In this document: piece after piece, positions 16,990 through 26,769 of the stretch
Numbering within the stretch: position 1 is the stretch's first letter
How the letters are laid out: each line of letters opens with the position of its first letter
Origin: Deinococcales bacterium
Lineage (GTDB): Bacteria > Deinococcota > Deinococci > Deinococcales > JAAFIG01
Assembly: GCA_025352125.1 (NCBI GenBank)
Contig: JANXTZ010000049.1
Location: 62,001-126,000, forward strand
Direction: 5' to 3'
Length of the DNA: 64,000 nucleotides
Program-made: the position numbers and the translations under genes
Notes under the pieces: model-generated
The model's database searches: none
The model's input: only the letters and a program-made list of their open reading frames with translations
Told to the model about the DNA's origin: nothing

Positions 16990-18201
16990 TTACCTCCTCG
17001 AGATTCGAGCCACGGCGGCTTTCAAACTGATGCGCATTCGCTCTAAAGCTTGCGCCAGGTCGCCAATTTCGTCTTTGCTGCTGGCGCTGATGGCTTGCTC
17101 GAGATCACCCATGCTGACTTTATCGGCAAGGTTTGCCAGGTTCAGCAATCTCTTCGAGATGGCATTGGCAAAATAGCTGGCGATGGCACTGACCAGTGCC
17201 AGGGTGACCGCCAGGACAATCAGGGTGATGTTGATTGATCGGGCGGCGGGTTCGCCGATGGTTCTGGCATCGAGTCCCAGATGAACCGAACCCAGTTTGT
17301 TTTCGATGGGGTACGCCACAAAGTATTTGGTTTTACCGCTTGCGTCGGTAAAAATTTGAGCAAACGGGTTTTCAGGGTTTGGGTTTTCCCCAAATTGTAA
17401 GGCATCTTTGGTGTCCTGGGAAATGTTGAGCGTTCCAATGTTCTCGAGCGTCGTGACATTTTCGGGCGCGAGTTTTTGATAGGTCCCAACGGGGTCATTG
17501 AATTTTGACGTGCCAATTTGGCTGCCGTCAAAATCCTGGTCATACACGGCAATCAATTTGCCAGTCGCGTCTGTGACTGCCACATGGGTCAGTGGTAAAA
17601 CTTGAGCCTTGAACAGGTCGGTCACGTTTTGTTGAACGATTGCCAAATTGACTGGGGTGTTCAAACCGCCCGTGGCATCATCAACTCCACTCAGCACTTG
17701 TTTTGAGAATAAGGCTGCGGTTTGCAAGGCGCCGCGCACCAACAAACCCTCGGAGGTTTTGGCGCGGCTGGTGAAGGTATCGGTGAGCCATGCGCCGCCC
17801 AGCAGCAAGACTGGTAAAATTGCCAGTGGCAAAATTTTCCAGCGCAACGACAACCAGCCCTGTGGACGCTGCCCAAAAGGAGTATTTGGAGATTTGGTTT
17901 TGCTGGCGCTCAGCGAATTTAACGCCTGAGAAAAACCCGAGTCCGCATCGGTTTTGTCAGCAAAAACATCTGTGGTATGCGGTACAACCTCGACATCGAC
18001 GCCTGCCGCTTTAAACTTTGTGGCAATTTCATTGACAGTCTGAATCGACTGCGGCGTTAACATCAAACCGCTCGACCCCAACAGTTTTTCGATGGTTTCA
18101 CTTGGAACGCCCATGTCCGCCGCAATCAGCGCCGCTTTGACCGAGCGCTCGGCTGGCTCGAGAATGGGTTGTGTTAACCGAATATTGTAGCCGTCCCCCA
18201 T
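16990..18201 (-). CDS. HAMP-domain membrane receptor without output domain
   Basis: 403 residues. An N-terminal cytoplasmic domain (about 1-80) has the pattern ERSVKAALIAADMGVPSETI and FKAAGVDVEVV, followed by a polar linker, TM1 (about 121-140), an extracytoplasmic sensor of about 180 residues (VAVTDATGKLIAVYDQDFDG, PAS/Cache-like), TM2 (about 322-344) and a HAMP domain (KRLLNLANLADKVSMGDLEQAI) that ends at the C-terminus. There is no kinase, GGDEF or methyl-accepting part after HAMP. AGGAG precedes the start. It lies between a PATAN-like gene and a PotD-like gene on one transcript, so the output may go through another protein or the N-terminal domain. Confidence 0.85.
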   Translation of the reverse strand: MGDGYNIRLTQPILEPAERSVKAALIAADMGVPSETIEKLLGSSGLMLTPQSIQTVNEIATKFKAAGVDVEVVPHTTDVFADKTDADSGFSQALNSLSASKTKSPNTPFGQRPQGWLSLRWKILPLAILPVLLLGGAWLTDTFTSRAKTSEGLLVRGALQTAALFSKQVLSGVDDATGGLNTPVNLAIVQQNVTDLFKAQVLPLTHVAVTDATGKLIAVYDQDFDGSQIGTSKFNDPVGTYQKLAPENVTTLENIGTLNISQDTKDALQFGENPNPENPFAQIFTDASGKTKYFVAYPIENKLGSVHLGLDARTIGEPAARSINITLIVLAVTLALVSAIASYFANAISKRLLNLANLADKVSMGDLEQAISASSKDEIGDLAQALERMRISLKAAVARISRR

Positions 18202-18248
18202 GAAACTCCTTTTGCTATTCAGTCTTTAAACTCGAGTTTGATTGATTC

Positions 18249-19040
18249 TCACTGGTTTTCGTACTGACGCAACAATGGTTCGACCAGGACCACAAATTGC
18301 TTCATTTGGTTGCTGGGAATTTCTTTGTGCAACTCGGTCAAGAATGCCCGAACCAATTTTTTGTCTAAACTTTCCAGACCAAATCCCAGCCTTTCGGCGG
18401 CGTCCACCATCATGATGTGCGCCATCGGTCCGACCAGGCTCGAGAGTCGCGGGCGCAGGTCTTCAAAAAATTGTGGGTTGATGCCCTCCACGGTGCTGGT
18501 TTTGACCGCCACCAAACCCGATTCGACCAGTTGCGAGATCAGCGCCGTGACATCGCCGATGCTGCCCCTGACAGCGCTGGCAAGTTGGCTGATGCTGCGC
18601 TGGCTGTCGATCATGGCGACCACCCGAAGCTGGGCGGCTTGCAGACTGATATTGCCCGAGGTCGAACTGGGCAAAATTGACGGCACGTCATTTGGTTGAA
18701 ACTGGGTGCGGGCGTGCTCAAAGGCGGCAGCGCCCAGGAGCAGTCGCTCGAGTGAGCTGTCAATCGATGCTTTGACATCATAAATTCCGGCTTTGAATTG
18801 AAAGTAGCCGTTTTGGGTTTGCATCACCTGAAACAGCGCCAGTTGTCCGGTGTGCTCGCGGTATATGGCGTCGATCAATTTGCCCTTCTCGAGGCTCAGT
18901 ACGGCTTTGTCATTGGGTGGGATGGACAGCACCAGTTCGCCCGTCGCGCCAATCATTCCCAGGTATTGCAGCAAACTTGGCAGGCTGGATTTGGTGAAAT
19001 CCCCCTGCAGATCGTGCGCATTGCTCATCGGTTGATCCAT
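18249..19040 (-). CDS. DUF4388/PATAN-domain protein
   Basis: 263 residues. The first about 100 match the DUF4388 (PATAN) pattern: LQGDFTKSSLPSLLQYLGMIGATGELVLS ... VLSLEKGKLIDAIYREHTGQLALFQVM (elements given in pieces). PATAN domains occur in type IV pilus, gliding and chemosensory regulation. The C-terminal half has a small helical/winged region (RSISQLASAVRGSIGDVTALISQLVESGLV) and a terminal helical domain. The protein is cytoplasmic. It is the first gene of a three-gene unit with the HAMP receptor and the PotD-like protein. Start at 19040 preferred; an in-frame ATG at 19028 is possible. Confidence 0.82.
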   Translation of the reverse strand: MDQPMSNAHDLQGDFTKSSLPSLLQYLGMIGATGELVLSIPPNDKAVLSLEKGKLIDAIYREHTGQLALFQVMQTQNGYFQFKAGIYDVKASIDSSLERLLLGAAAFEHARTQFQPNDVPSILPSSTSGNISLQAAQLRVVAMIDSQRSISQLASAVRGSIGDVTALISQLVESGLVAVKTSTVEGINPQFFEDLRPRLSSLVGPMAHIMMVDAAERLGFGLESLDKKLVRAFLTELHKEIPSNQMKQFVVLVEPLLRQYENQ

Positions 19041-19320
19041 GTCTTGAACGGTTTCCTTTGGCTTGTTGGCTGTGGTTTTACTTGTCTAAAGACTACTTTT
19101 CAAAAGCTCTCAAATTGCTTACACTTTAATTTTTTAATTTGAACATCAAAAGTTTTTGGGAGTAGCGATGCTTTACATCGTGCCAGGAATTTTGCTATCG
19201 ATCCAACGGTATTCGAGAGTCCACAATATTCTGGTGCAAAACGGTTTGGGATGGAATATGAATAAAGGGTTCTCGAGAAGAATTTTAGAACACCAATATC
19301 ACTCTCGCATTAAAGACCAT

Positions 19321-20496
19321 TTAAATTCGGCGTATCGCCAGCGCCAGACCATTCGCGCCGCCCATGCACAAACTCGCCAGCCCAACCTCGAGATTTTGCT
19401 GCTCGAGTGCATGAATTAAGGTCACGACAATTCTTGCGCCCGAACAACCAATCGGATGTCCGAGCGCCACCGCACCACCGTTGACGTTGACTTTGCGCTC
19501 ATCGACTCCCAGATCTCGAATCACCGCCAGGCTTTGCACGGCAAACGCCTCGTTGAATTCAAACAAGTCAACGTCCGAAAGCTGCATGTTCAGTTGCTCG
19601 AGCAGTTTTCTTGTGGCTGGCGCGGGCGTCATGGCAAACCATTTTGGCTCGAGTCCGGTGGTGGCATAACCCAGAATTTGTGCCAGTGGTTTTAAACCGT
19701 GGGTTAGAGCAAAATCTTCACTGACGACCACCAATGCCGCCGCCGCATCGTTCAAACCTGGGGCGTTGCCAGCAGTGACCGTGCCATTTTTGTTAAATAC
19801 GGGTTTGAGTTTTGCCAGCGTCTCGAGGCTCGAATCGCTGCGTGGCGCTTCGTCCTGGTCAATGACAGATGTTCCTTTTTTGGTCTGAACGGTGACTGGC
19901 ACAATCTCGGATTTAAAACGCCCAGCCTGCATGGCTGCCACAGCTTTTGAGTGTGACCTTAGCGCAAATTCGTCTTGCTCGAGCCGCGAAATCTGGTGCT
20001 CGGTTGCCACCATTTCGGCGGCATCGCCCATGCCCCAATGCTCGAAGGCGCACCACAGACCGTCGGTGTTGTTGGCATCCAGAATTTTTTTGTGACCCGC
20101 CTTCAAACCTGTTCTGGCGTCGGGCAGCAGGTATGGGCTGTTGGACATGCTTTCCATGCCGCCAGCCAGCGCCGCCCGAAGGTCGCCCGCTTTGATGCCC
20201 TGAGCCGCCATCAAGATCGCTTTCAAACCCGACCCGCAGACCATATTCACTGTCACCGCGCCGCTCGAGACGGACATGCCAGCGCCCAATGAGGCTTGAC
20301 GGGCTGGATTTTGTCCTGCGCCCGCCGTGACGACCATGCCCATGATGGTGTCCTCGACCAAACTCGAATCAATCCCAGATCGAATGACGGCTTCTCGAGC
20401 GGCAAGTGCACCGAGTTGCGGCGCTGTTAAGTCTTTGAGGTTTCCAAGGAATTTGCCAATTGGTGTGCGGGTGGCTGAAACAATGACGGCTTTCAC
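19321..20496 (-). CDS. Acetyl-CoA C-acetyltransferase (thiolase)
   Basis: 391 residues, the normal thiolase length. Active-site Cys87 in [26 protein letters not shown] with the catalytic His, and GCSGAR with the second Cys near the C-terminus. It catalyses reversible condensation of two acetyl-CoA or thiolytic cleavage of 3-ketoacyl-CoA. The start is GTG at 20496 with a good GGAGGT box. No other beta-oxidation or PHB gene is adjacent, so degradative and biosynthetic roles cannot be separated. Confidence 0.95.
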   Translation of the reverse strand: MKAVIVSATRTPIGKFLGNLKDLTAPQLGALAAREAVIRSGIDSSLVEDTIMGMVVTAGAGQNPARQASLGAGMSVSSGAVTVNMVCGSGLKAILMAAQGIKAGDLRAALAGGMESMSNSPYLLPDARTGLKAGHKKILDANNTDGLWCAFEHWGMGDAAEMVATEHQISRLEQDEFALRSHSKAVAAMQAGRFKSEIVPVTVQTKKGTSVIDQDEAPRSDSSLETLAKLKPVFNKNGTVTAGNAPGLNDAAAALVVVSEDFALTHGLKPLAQILGYATTGLEPKWFAMTPAPATRKLLEQLNMQLSDVDLFEFNEAFAVQSLAVIRDLGVDERKVNVNGGAVALGHPIGCSGARIVVTLIHALEQQNLEVGLASLCMGGANGLALAIRRI

Positions 20497-20816
20497 ACTG
20501 ACCTCCAGGGTTTGAAACTGAATTCATTTTACCTTCAAGGCGGCTCGAGAAAAACAATTGTTTGATTTCTCATGAAGCCTTTTGTTTTCGGGGCTTTGGT
20601 TTCAAAAATCTTGCCCAATTGAGCTGAAAAATAAAGCAGTACAATCCGTAAACCTTACTTACCTAAATTATAGCAACGTTGCGGCACACATCAAAATTCT
20701 GTAAGGAATTGGTGAGGCGAGCTGTTGCACAATGGCAGACATTACGGATTGTTCTCAAAAACAATCTCAATTTAACCCTCTCATAAACCGACGTTACGGA
20801 AGAAAGCAGGTGTACC
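20497..20816. other. Intergenic region between divergent genes
   Basis: 320 bp between the thiolase and subtilase genes. It should hold promoters for both. An 11-bp inverted pair ACAATCCGTAA (20641-20651) / TTACGGATTGT (20742-20752) is present; its function is not evident. No coding sequence or RNA gene is seen. Confidence 0.5.
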
Positions 20817-22142
20817 ATGAGTCAACCCCTAGAAAAGTTGTTACGCGCTCGAGTCCTGTCATCCAAAATATTGGGTGCAGCCCTATTTGGCATACCCTCA
20901 ATGTTGGTTGGTTGCGCCCAGTTGCCAGCGATTGTGACTGGCACAAGCAGGCTGATGACCCTCAACATTCAAGCGGGTGACACCGCCCAAAATTTGGCGA
21001 GCAAATACGATGCCAAAGTCTTGACGTTTCACCCAGCAACGGGCGAGGCAGTCTTGGCACTCAGTCAAGACCGAGCTGCCCGCTTGAGCCGTGAGGCGTT
21101 TGATGCCACCGACCCCAATGAAAACACCTTGGCTTCAGCCCAAGATACCCAAGCTGCCGCCGCCGTCAATTCAAACATGAGCGGTTGGACAACCTGGGCA
21201 TCGGGCTGGTCGGTTTACGGATCAGGCGCGAGCGATGATGTGGTGAGCAGTGTCACCAGCAGCATGAATGCCTTGCCGTGGAACTTGATCAGATTGCCTC
21301 AAGCCTTGAGTTTGGCTCCAAATGCCGGAATCGGAATTACTGTTGCCGTGATCGACACGGGCATTGACCTCGAGCATCCAGCGTTCAAAAACCGCCTGGT
21401 CGCCCCGCATGACATGTACGACTTTGCCGACAATGATCCCGTACCGCAAGAGGTTTTTGTTGATACCTCGAGCAAAGGATTTGGTCATGGTACATGCGTT
21501 GCCGGTATTGTTGCCCAAATTGCACCCAAAGCAAAAATCATGCCTTTGCGGGTTTTGAATCCAAACGGTTCTGGAAATTCTGACAGCGTTGTCGCCGCCA
21601 TCGATTGGGCGGTGGCGCACGGTGCAAATGTGATCAACCTTTCGCTCGGCTCGCAGTACCTGGCAGCGTTGGACAGTGAGATCAATTGGGCGACTCAAAA
21701 TGGCGTGATCGTGGTCTCTTCAACGGGCAACTCTGGCAACAGCAGCGTGACTTACCCAGCTTCTGATTCCAAACGATTCGGAACTTGGGGCGATTTGAGC
21801 GTCGGTGTTGCCAGTACCACCATGAAAGACAAGAAATCGGCTTTCTCAACCTACGGCAATGTCGAAGTGACCGCTCCTGGTGAAAATATTTTTGTGCCAG
21901 CACCCAACCTCAGAATTGCCAGTTGGACTGGAACCAGCATGGCGGCTCCGGTAGTTGCTGGCGGTTTTGCTCTGGCATTGAGTCAACGCAACTATTCGGC
22001 ATACAGTTTGCGCGAATTGGGCAAAACGATGGCACGTTCCGCCGATGGTTTGTTGTTAAAAGACATTCAATACGGGCTTAGACTCGGTGATGGTCGCGTC
22101 AATCTTCAACGGTTCTTGCAGTACGCGCTCTCGCTGCCTTAA
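20817..22142 (+). CDS. Subtilisin-like (S8) serine protease, predicted lipoprotein
   Basis: 441 residues. A signal with lipobox (SMLVGC, Cys33) suggests a membrane-anchored, extracytoplasmic enzyme. A propeptide-like segment (about 45-90) is followed by a Ser/Ala-rich linker and the catalytic domain with Asp180 (VAVIDTGID), His224 (GHGTCVAGI) and Ser374 (GTSMAAPVVAG); the oxyanion Asn lies in STGNSG. All triad residues are intact. It stands alone between intergenic regions. Substrate is unknown; general proteolysis or surface processing is likely. Confidence 0.95.
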   Translation: MSQPLEKLLRARVLSSKILGAALFGIPSMLVGCAQLPAIVTGTSRLMTLNIQAGDTAQNLASKYDAKVLTFHPATGEAVLALSQDRAARLSREAFDATDPNENTLASAQDTQAAAAVNSNMSGWTTWASGWSVYGSGASDDVVSSVTSSMNALPWNLIRLPQALSLAPNAGIGITVAVIDTGIDLEHPAFKNRLVAPHDMYDFADNDPVPQEVFVDTSSKGFGHGTCVAGIVAQIAPKAKIMPLRVLNPNGSGNSDSVVAAIDWAVAHGANVINLSLGSQYLAALDSEINWATQNGVIVVSSTGNSGNSSVTYPASDSKRFGTWGDLSVGVASTTMKDKKSAFSTYGNVEVTAPGENIFVPAPNLRIASWTGTSMAAPVVAGGFALALSQRNYSAYSLRELGKTMARSADGLLLKDIQYGLRLGDGRVNLQRFLQYALSLP

Positions 22143-22307
22143 ATTCTTGGGTTTTTGACCCTTCAATTGTTCTACATATTTTTGTGGAACAAATAAACAC
22201 GGGTCTCGATCAAGGGGTAAGCTGATGTCAACCCACAACTTGACTTGTTTCCTTAAAACTGATTCTCAGAACCTTAGCCCCTCAAACAGAAATTCCAAAA
22301 AGGTTTT

Positions 22308-23966
22308 ATGCAAAATCAATCTCAAATTGAAGAGCTTCTGCAAGGCGCTTGGATGTTGCGATTCGAGAACCGTGAGCGTTGCTTTGAACAGAGCGTCCAA
22401 GGACTCGAGCAAGCCAAAGCCATCGGACATGTTTTTGCCCAGGGGCTTGCCAGGCGCAACATTGCCTACTGCCAATTTCATTCGGGCGATCATGCCCAGG
22501 CGTTGCATCACCTGGATTCGGCGCTCGAGGTGGCTCGGAACTTTGGGGACCTCAAACTCGAGCGCGATTGCTTAAATGTCACCTCTTTCGCGTATGCGTC
22601 CCTAGGAGAGTTCGAGTCTGCCATTGACGCCGTTTTTAACGCCTACCGAATCAACACCGAGTTAGAGGATGTGCTTGGCATGATCTGGAGTTTGAACAAT
22701 ATTTCGGGAATGTATCACCAACTCGGTGACAACCAAACTTCCCTCGAATATGCCACCAAAGCCATTGAACGCTGTGATTCGATTGGCGATCTGGTTCGTA
22801 AATCCTCTGCCCTGACCAACCGAGGGATTGCCCGTTGTGCACTGGGGCGTTTTGATGAGGCAATCAACGATTTTGAGGCGTCACTGGTCATCACCCGTGA
22901 CCTTGAGCTGCATGACATTACCGCCCAAACCCTGGTCAATCTTGCCGAGGCACTCTCGGGATCGGGTTCGCACGTCAAAGCCCTGAGCACACTCGATACG
23001 GCGCTTGAGATGGTTCGTGCCAACAAACAAACCGAAGGTGTGGTGTATTGCCTCTTGAACGCCGCCAAAATCGAATTGGCGCAGCGCCATGCAAACGAGG
23101 CGATTGCGTATTCCAGCGCCGCCATCGAAGCCGCTCAGGATGGCGATCTTAAATCGCTCGAGTTTCAAAGTTTTGAAATCAAAAGCCAGGCGTACAAGCA
23201 ACAAAACGATTTTGAACAGGCACTGCTGGCTTTTGAAGAATTTCACCGTCTGGAAAAAGAGGTTCGTGACGATGCCGCCAACCGAAAAATGCGGGTTTTC
23301 AACGCCCAGCGCGAGGCAGAACGACTTCGCGCTGAAGCCAAACTCGAGCAACTGCGCAATGTCGAACTGATGCAAGCCCTCGAGGCGCTCGAGCAAGCCA
23401 ACCACGCCAAAACCACGTTGCTGGTCGAACTCGAGGAAAAAACGTCTGAACTCGAGTTGCTGATTTTACAAGACCCGCTCACCCGTTTGTACAACCGTCG
23501 TCATTTGGAGAGTTATCTGACCCAAGAATTTGCGCGAGCCAAGATTGGAAATTATCATTTGCCCGTGGCAATGCTTGACGTTGACGATTTTAAATTCGTG
23601 AACGATTCTTTTGGGCATTTGATTGGCGATCAGGTCTTGCAGCATCTGGCTGGTATTCTGCACACGGTGCTGCGAAGCTCCGACATGCCAGCACGTTACG
23701 GCGGCGAAGAGTTTGCGTTTGTCTTGCCGAGATCGAGTCCTCAGGATGCCTGGCTGGTCTGTGAGCGAATTCGCGGCACGGTGGAGCATTACGATTGGGA
23801 ATCTGTTCAGGCGGGTTTGAAAGTCACGGTCAGCATTGGCATGGTCTGGGACACCAGCGTTGCCAATTTTGAGAAATTGATCGCTCGAGCCGATGACCGA
23901 CTGTACGAAGCCAAACGTTACGGCAAGAATCTGGTGCGCAACGACCGTCTGGAAGACGTTTTATAG
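22308..23966 (+). CDS. TPR-repeat diguanylate cyclase
   Basis: 552 residues. Residues about 10-330 are tandem TPR-like helices (AQGLARRNIAYCQFHSGD, ALHHLDSALEVAR, EYATKAIERC, FDEAINDFEASL), then a coiled coil (about 330-395) leads into a GGDEF domain with an intact GGEEF site (465-469) and an inhibitory RxxD motif (R456-D459) five residues before it. It should make cyclic di-GMP and be subject to product inhibition. No signal or TM segment, so it is cytosolic; the TPR part probably senses a protein partner. An AAAAAGG box precedes the ATG. Confidence 0.95.
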   Translation: MQNQSQIEELLQGAWMLRFENRERCFEQSVQGLEQAKAIGHVFAQGLARRNIAYCQFHSGDHAQALHHLDSALEVARNFGDLKLERDCLNVTSFAYASLGEFESAIDAVFNAYRINTELEDVLGMIWSLNNISGMYHQLGDNQTSLEYATKAIERCDSIGDLVRKSSALTNRGIARCALGRFDEAINDFEASLVITRDLELHDITAQTLVNLAEALSGSGSHVKALSTLDTALEMVRANKQTEGVVYCLLNAAKIELAQRHANEAIAYSSAAIEAAQDGDLKSLEFQSFEIKSQAYKQQNDFEQALLAFEEFHRLEKEVRDDAANRKMRVFNAQREAERLRAEAKLEQLRNVELMQALEALEQANHAKTTLLVELEEKTSELELLILQDPLTRLYNRRHLESYLTQEFARAKIGNYHLPVAMLDVDDFKFVNDSFGHLIGDQVLQHLAGILHTVLRSSDMPARYGGEEFAFVLPRSSPQDAWLVCERIRGTVEHYDWESVQAGLKVTVSIGMVWDTSVANFEKLIARADDRLYEAKRYGKNLVRNDRLEDVL

Positions 23967-24368
23967 CGTTATTTGTGCAATCAAGCCCCGAACTGAAAAG
24001 TTCGGGGCTTTTGTGTTGATGACCTTTGGCTCACTCGAGCCTGAACTTTTTGAAAATTTCAAGCGCCACTTTTAAACCTTTTATGGTCTGACGCAATCAA
24101 TTTTCGATTCAATCGATGCCGCGTCTCGAAAATCGTGTCTATCGTTGAAGACTTAATTTAATTCATGAACCTCACGTTAAAAGACTCATTTTACACAAGA
24201 TAAAGAGACTTTAATAATCTCAACTGATATGCGTTTTAAGACTGGCACGGGTTTAACGCCCACTTCATGGCGTGTTTCGTAAAATAAAAAGTCGAAATTG
24301 TGAAGAGAATGAACCTGATAAACAGTCAACCAAGTCAGGCACAAACAAGTCAGGAACAAAGGGGAACC
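23967..24368. other. Intergenic region after the GGDEF gene
   Basis: 402 bp. It contains the terminator at 23984-24012 and an AT-rich stretch (24100-24300) that probably holds the promoter of the next gene. No RNA gene or small ORF with support. Confidence 0.5.
23984..24012 (+). terminator. Intrinsic terminator of the GGDEF gene
   Basis: 11-bp perfect stem AGCCCCGAACT / AGTTCGGGGCT with a GAAA tetraloop and a T4 tail, 18 bp after the stop codon. Confidence 0.92.
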
Positions 24369-26528
24369 ATGAAACTCTACCGTTATTTATCGATTGCCTT
24401 GCTGATCGCGGTCATGGGCTGCGGCAACCAGACGCCAAGTACACCAGCCGACGACACCGTCACCGATACCGAACCAGCCATTCAAACGGGCAACTCGAGC
24501 AATCGACTGCCACTGCCAGACATCACCAACTCGTCCGAACCTCAAGTCCAAACCGCCGCCATCGACGACCCAAGCATTGCCAGGGCAGCCCCAGTCAACC
24601 CAACCCGAGCCGCCAAAACCAGGGGTCTTGTCAGCCCTCGAGGCGTGCCGCCAGGCACAGAGACGCGGGTCAAACTCAAACTCTTGCTGATCACGGCAAC
24701 CGACACCGAAACCGGTTTTGACGCCATGAAAACCTTCATGACCCGAATTGGCGTTCCGTTCGATGTCCTGGTGGCATCGCAAACAATTTTGAGCAGCGAT
24801 AAACTCGAGGCTGAACCAGGTTTGGCGAATTACTCGGGCGTGATCTTGACGACCAACAACTTGGCTTATTTTGATGGCACCACCTGGCTCTCGGCATTTG
24901 ACCCAGTCGAATGGCAAATTTTGAGCGACTTTGAACGCGACTACAAAATTCGTCAGGTCACGATGTACGCCTATCCAGACGGTGCCAACACGGGATTGAA
25001 CTACTCCGGTTATGTGGACACCTCGAGCACCGCATTGAACGTTACGTTGACCACCCAGGGGAAAACCATTTTTAGCGATTTAAAACCCGACATCAGCATC
25101 GGGATTCGTCAAGCCTACACCTACCTTGCCCAAGTCACCGACGGCGCAATTCCATTGCTGCAAACCGCCAACGGATCGGTGGTTGCGGCACTCCACACCT
25201 CACCCGACGGACGTGAAGGTCTGGCACTCACCGCCGCGCACAATCAATACCTGACGCACTCGTTGCTCCTACAATACGGTTTGATTCGCTGGGTCAGTCG
25301 AGGTGTGTTCCTGGGCGAACAAAAAATGTATTTCGCCGCCCACAGCGACGATTACTTTTTGGACAACGATGTCTGGAACCCAAGCACCCACGCCAACGGT
25401 GGTGTTTTCCGCTTGCGTGCCAACGACGTGATCTCGTTGGTGATCTGGCAACAATTTTTCCGCTTCACCAACCCACAATTTAGCAGTTTCACCATCGACC
25501 ACGCGTTCAACGGCGAGGGTTATCAAGTCAACTCGAGGGCAAATTGCTTCCCGATTGGCTCGAGCACCAACGATGCGCTGTCGGCTGCCACGCACTGCTA
25601 TCACAGCGCATTTCGCTGGATCAATCACACCTTTGGGCACCTGTCATTCAATGACAGCACCAGTCTGGCGGATGTGAACTCGCAGATTTCCCAAAACCTG
25701 ATCGTGGCAACCGGACTGGGCGGTCTAAAATTATCGGCAAAAGAATTTGACCCCAGCGTTCTGGTGACCGGAAACCATTCTGGGCTTGGTTACTTCGATG
25801 AAGTCTTGCCACTGGTCAACGCGGGCAAAAGCCATGCCAGCGTGAACCTGATCAACGGTGCTCAAGCCCTGGGGATTCGGGTCCTGGCGAGCAACACCTC
25901 CGCGCCCACCGCCCCGCCCATCTGCATTTCGACCCCTGAAGACTGCTCGCAAAACAACCCGTCGCCAAACCAGGGATTGCGTTTTCCAAGCAATTTACCA
26001 AGCAACGACATCTTGCTCGAGCCGCGCTTCCCGATCAATATCTTTTACAACACCACCACGCCAGTCGAATTGACCGACGAGTACAACACGATTTACCGTG
26101 GTTACTGGGGACGCGACCTCAGCTTCCAAGAGATCATGGATTACGAATCCGATGTGGTGATCTCGCACATGCTCTCAGGTTCGGTGAATCCGCACTTTGT
26201 CCACCAATCCAATTTGCGCAATTACGGAAATGGCAATTGCCTGCTGTGCGTGTTCATGAAAAATCTTGCGGGCAAATACGCAAAATTAAAGACCCTGCCC
26301 GTGGTGAACTTATCGATGGCAGACATTGCCAAGCGGCTCCTGGCACGCAGCGCTTTTGACAATGCTGGCGCAATGGCAATCTGGAATAAAACCACGGGCG
26401 TGTTGACCCTGACCTCCAACAATCCGAGCACCATTATTCCGCTGACCAACCCAGTTCAAGGAACGCAATACGGAGCAGATCGTGTCTTGAATGCCACCTC
26501 TGGGACAAGCATCATCATCGCCCCCTAA
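24369..26528 (+). CDS. Large lipoprotein, candidate carbohydrate deacetylase (Agd3/CE18-like)
   Basis: 719 residues from the ATG at 24369 (GGGG-type box before it). Lipobox VMGC puts the lipidated Cys at 18; a Thr/Pro/Ser linker follows. Residues about 110-290 look like an alpha/beta domain (KLLLITATDTETGFDAMKTF). The presumed catalytic part has H325-S-D327-D328 (AAHSDDYFLDNDVW) and H420-x3-H424 (WINHTFGHL), the Asp and His-x3-His metal-site layout of NodB-like polysaccharide deacetylases. The whole resembles Agd3-type proteins acting on galactosaminogalactan-like polymers. I infer a surface exopolysaccharide-modifying enzyme; the family call is from memory. The upstream extension from 24300 is rejected. 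Confidence 0.6.
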   Translation: MKLYRYLSIALLIAVMGCGNQTPSTPADDTVTDTEPAIQTGNSSNRLPLPDITNSSEPQVQTAAIDDPSIARAAPVNPTRAAKTRGLVSPRGVPPGTETRVKLKLLLITATDTETGFDAMKTFMTRIGVPFDVLVASQTILSSDKLEAEPGLANYSGVILTTNNLAYFDGTTWLSAFDPVEWQILSDFERDYKIRQVTMYAYPDGANTGLNYSGYVDTSSTALNVTLTTQGKTIFSDLKPDISIGIRQAYTYLAQVTDGAIPLLQTANGSVVAALHTSPDGREGLALTAAHNQYLTHSLLLQYGLIRWVSRGVFLGEQKMYFAAHSDDYFLDNDVWNPSTHANGGVFRLRANDVISLVIWQQFFRFTNPQFSSFTIDHAFNGEGYQVNSRANCFPIGSSTNDALSAATHCYHSAFRWINHTFGHLSFNDSTSLADVNSQISQNLIVATGLGGLKLSAKEFDPSVLVTGNHSGLGYFDEVLPLVNAGKSHASVNLINGAQALGIRVLASNTSAPTAPPICISTPEDCSQNNPSPNQGLRFPSNLPSNDILLEPRFPINIFYNTTTPVELTDEYNTIYRGYWGRDLSFQEIMDYESDVVISHMLSGSVNPHFVHQSNLRNYGNGNCLLCVFMKNLAGKYAKLKTLPVVNLSMADIAKRLLARSAFDNAGAMAIWNKTTGVLTLTSNNPSTIIPLTNPVQGTQYGADRVLNATSGTSIIIAP

Positions 26529-26605
26529 AAACCAGGAACGAAGGCGCTACCACTCGAGTTTTTGCGGCGATTTGAAGACAAGGACCCAAATGTTTTGAGT
26601 GATCG

Positions 26606-26635
26606 AAAAGACCCTGATACATTACAGGGTCTTTT
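26606..26635 (+). terminator. Intrinsic terminator of the lipoprotein gene
   Basis: 11-bp perfect stem AAAAGACCCTG / CAGGGTCTTTT with an 8-nt loop; the U-rich arm can serve as tail. 77 bp after the stop. Confidence 0.8.
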
Positions 26636-26769
26636 CCTGCTGTGGTGTCTCGAGCTGCAAAGGCTTGATCTGGCAAGGCACAAGGTTGGGTTCGACTTCG
26701 TTTACAGCACTTTGCACAATGTTTGGCGCTTCGCGTCAAACATTGGCGACCAAAGGGAGTTGCAACAAA

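Noticed and set aside
19156..19419. 87-codon open frame on the plus strand before the thiolase
   Set aside because: Overlaps the 3' end of the thiolase gene, has no SD and no recognisable pattern; the non-overlapping part is ordinary intergenic DNA.
20641..20752. Inverted pair ACAATCCGTAA / TTACGGATTGT in the thiolase-subtilase gap
   Set aside because: Eleven-bp arms 90 bp apart without a promoter or gene arrangement that would explain them; could be chance, so recorded only in the intergenic entry.
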